Shown one piece after another: positions 4,317-5,352 of a DNA stretch of 5,352 nucleotides. The notes below the pieces were generated by a model. It searched no databases, was not told where the DNA came from, and worked only from the letters and a program-made list of their open reading frames with translations. Each line of letters starts with the position of its first letter. The stretch's first letter is position 1. The translations under genes and the position numbers were made by a program. This DNA is from Tardiphaga sp. GTDB taxonomy: Bacteria; Pseudomonadota; Alphaproteobacteria; Rhizobiales; Xanthobacteraceae. The DNA is taken from contig JAQGJF010000411.1 of assembly GCA_028290765.1 (NCBI GenBank), positions 1-5,352 on the forward strand, written 5' to 3'.

Positions 4317-5352
4317 GTTTCTCGACATCGAGCCCAAGCGTGCGTCCCGGAAATCCGGCGACGTCGAAATAGCGCTGCGACAGCACGTGCTGGAACTTCA
4401 CCACCGTCTTCAGGCCGTTCGGGTCGGGCTTCGAGGTGATGGTTCCGGCGACCGCCTTCGGCGTGATGCCGTTCGGCAGCGCTTCGGACATCACCCGCCC
4501 GACCAGGCCGCCGACCGCGGCCGGACGCAGGCCCATCAGCTGGGCAATGGTCATGCCGACGTCGGCGTTGCTGACCGGCAGCATATCGACATAGCCGGCC
4601 TTGAAGTCAGGCCCGGCCGCCGCCATGAAGTTCATGGTATCGCCGCGGCTGAAGCTGCCATGCATGCCCTGTCCCTGCCGCAGCACGGTATCGGCGACCT
4701 CGACGGAGCAGGTGGTCGGTTCGTCGCAGCCGCTCGACCAGGAACGGAAATTGACGACGATGGACGGCATCGGCGTGACCGCCTTGCCCTTCAAATTGAG
4801 GGCCGACATCGGCAGCGCGCCGGGAAAACGCCCGAACGCGTCGTCGACGAAAATGCCGCTCACATAGTCCTGGTCCAGCAAGGCCTTGACCGTGCGGGCC
4901 GCCAGTTTCTTGTCCTTGTTCGGCAGATAGATCAGGTCGGAGCCGCCATTGGTCGCGATCACCAATTCGGGCTTGGCGGGGTCCTTGCCGAGCAGGCCAT
5001 TGCCGGCCTTGGGGTGGGCGTTGGCGGCGACGGCGACGTTCTTGTCGTTGGGGTCGAACAGCGGGAGGTCGAGGGCCTTAGCGAGGTCGATGGCCAGAAA
5101 GCCCATCGGCAGGAAACCTTCCGGCGTATCGGCGTAGGTGATCTTGGTCGATGGGCTGGTCTTGGATTCCTTGGAGATCGTCGAGAAGCCGTGATCCGCT
5201 GAAACCACGATGTTGGTGGTGGCGGAAAGCCCGAGTTCGTCGAGCGCCTTGCGCAGCTGCGCCAGATTGTTGTCGGCGTTCTTGATGCCGGCCATCGAGG
5301 TCGGGCCGTTGATGCCCGGCGTGATGGTGTTGAGGCTGTCGCCCTGGTTGTG
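4297..5352 (-). CDS. alkaline phosphatase superfamily protein (nucleotide pyrophosphatase/phosphodiesterase-like), N-terminus cut by window edge
   Basis: Metal-dependent phosphate-ester hydrolase; the substrate cannot be told. The frame is open to the right edge, so these 351 residues are the C-terminal part; the nucleophile region and any signal peptide lie outside. The fragment starts with HNQGDSLNTITPGINGPTS, whose first His is a likely metal ligand. SADHGFSTIS follows, with Asp53 and His54 as the hallmark metal-binding DHG motif. GMHGSFSRGDTMNFMAAAG carries His231, the expected late histidine ligand. Cys209 and Cys215 are the only cysteines seen and could form a disulfide, fitting an exported enzyme (inference). 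A long insert between residues about 60 and 225 (NGGSDLIYLPNKDKK, GIFVDDAFGRFPGALPMSAL) probably caps the active site. The segment VSNADVGMTIAQLMGLRPA resembles the usual closing part of the phosphatase fold. An ATG at 5295 is internal, not the start. The last seven codons lie in the terminator of the convergent gene. Confidence 0.85.
   Translation of the reverse strand, partial: HNQGDSLNTITPGINGPTSMAGIKNADNNLAQLRKALDELGLSATTNIVVSADHGFSTISKESKTSPSTKITYADTPEGFLPMGFLAIDLAKALDLPLFDPNDKNVAVAANAHPKAGNGLLGKDPAKPELVIATNGGSDLIYLPNKDKKLAARTVKALLDQDYVSGIFVDDAFGRFPGALPMSALNLKGKAVTPMPSIVVNFRSWSSGCDEPTTCSVEVADTVLRQGQGMHGSFSRGDTMNFMAAAGPDFKAGYVDMLPVSNADVGMTIAQLMGLRPAAVGGLVGRVMSEALPNGITPKAVAGTITSKPDPNGLKTVVKFQHVLSQRYFDVAGFPGRTLGLDVEKQKTAGK

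Overview
The window is GC-rich, with strongly GC-biased third codon positions. Its protein content and one intergenic palindrome type look like an alphaproteobacterium of the Bradyrhizobium/Rhodopseudomonas group (Nitrobacteraceae). That assignment is from recollection of family sequences, not from a search. It looks like ordinary chromosome: no phage, insertion sequence, CRISPR array, tRNA or rRNA is visible.

Layout, left to right. Positions 1-791 (minus) hold the N-terminal 263 residues of a class III alcohol dehydrogenase (S-(hydroxymethyl)glutathione dehydrogenase, formaldehyde detoxification), cut by the left edge. A 96-bp divergent spacer with a perfect 8-bp inverted repeat separates it from an EamA/DMT-type membrane transporter (888-1766, plus). 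The transporter converges on a small Lys/Ala-rich histone H1-like protein (1829-2107, minus), with a hairpin terminator between them. Next come the C-terminal remnant of a DNA photolyase (2181-2438, minus) that has lost most of its gene, and a 68-bp double-hairpin palindrome (2479-2546). After a strong terminator lies a 1-Cys (Prx6-type) peroxiredoxin (2631-3290, minus).

A 386-bp non-coding stretch (3291-3676) holds the peroxiredoxin upstream region. It also holds a CRP-type palindrome well placed before a TATAAA box, reading into an unrecognised 193-residue protein (3677-4258, plus). The last feature is the C-terminal 351 residues of an alkaline-phosphatase-superfamily phosphodiesterase/phosphatase (4297-5352, minus), cut by the right edge. 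Its final codons lie inside the terminator of the unknown gene.

The genes are mostly single transcription units, each with its own signals, not one operon. Formaldehyde dehydrogenase, peroxiredoxin, DNA-binding basic protein and photolyase remnant share a loose stress/DNA-protection flavour, but nothing in the sequence shows them working as one system. I found no convincing undescribed multi-gene system. The most interesting items are the CRP-like promoter of the unknown gene, the compensatory changes in the palindrome, and the decayed photolyase beside it.
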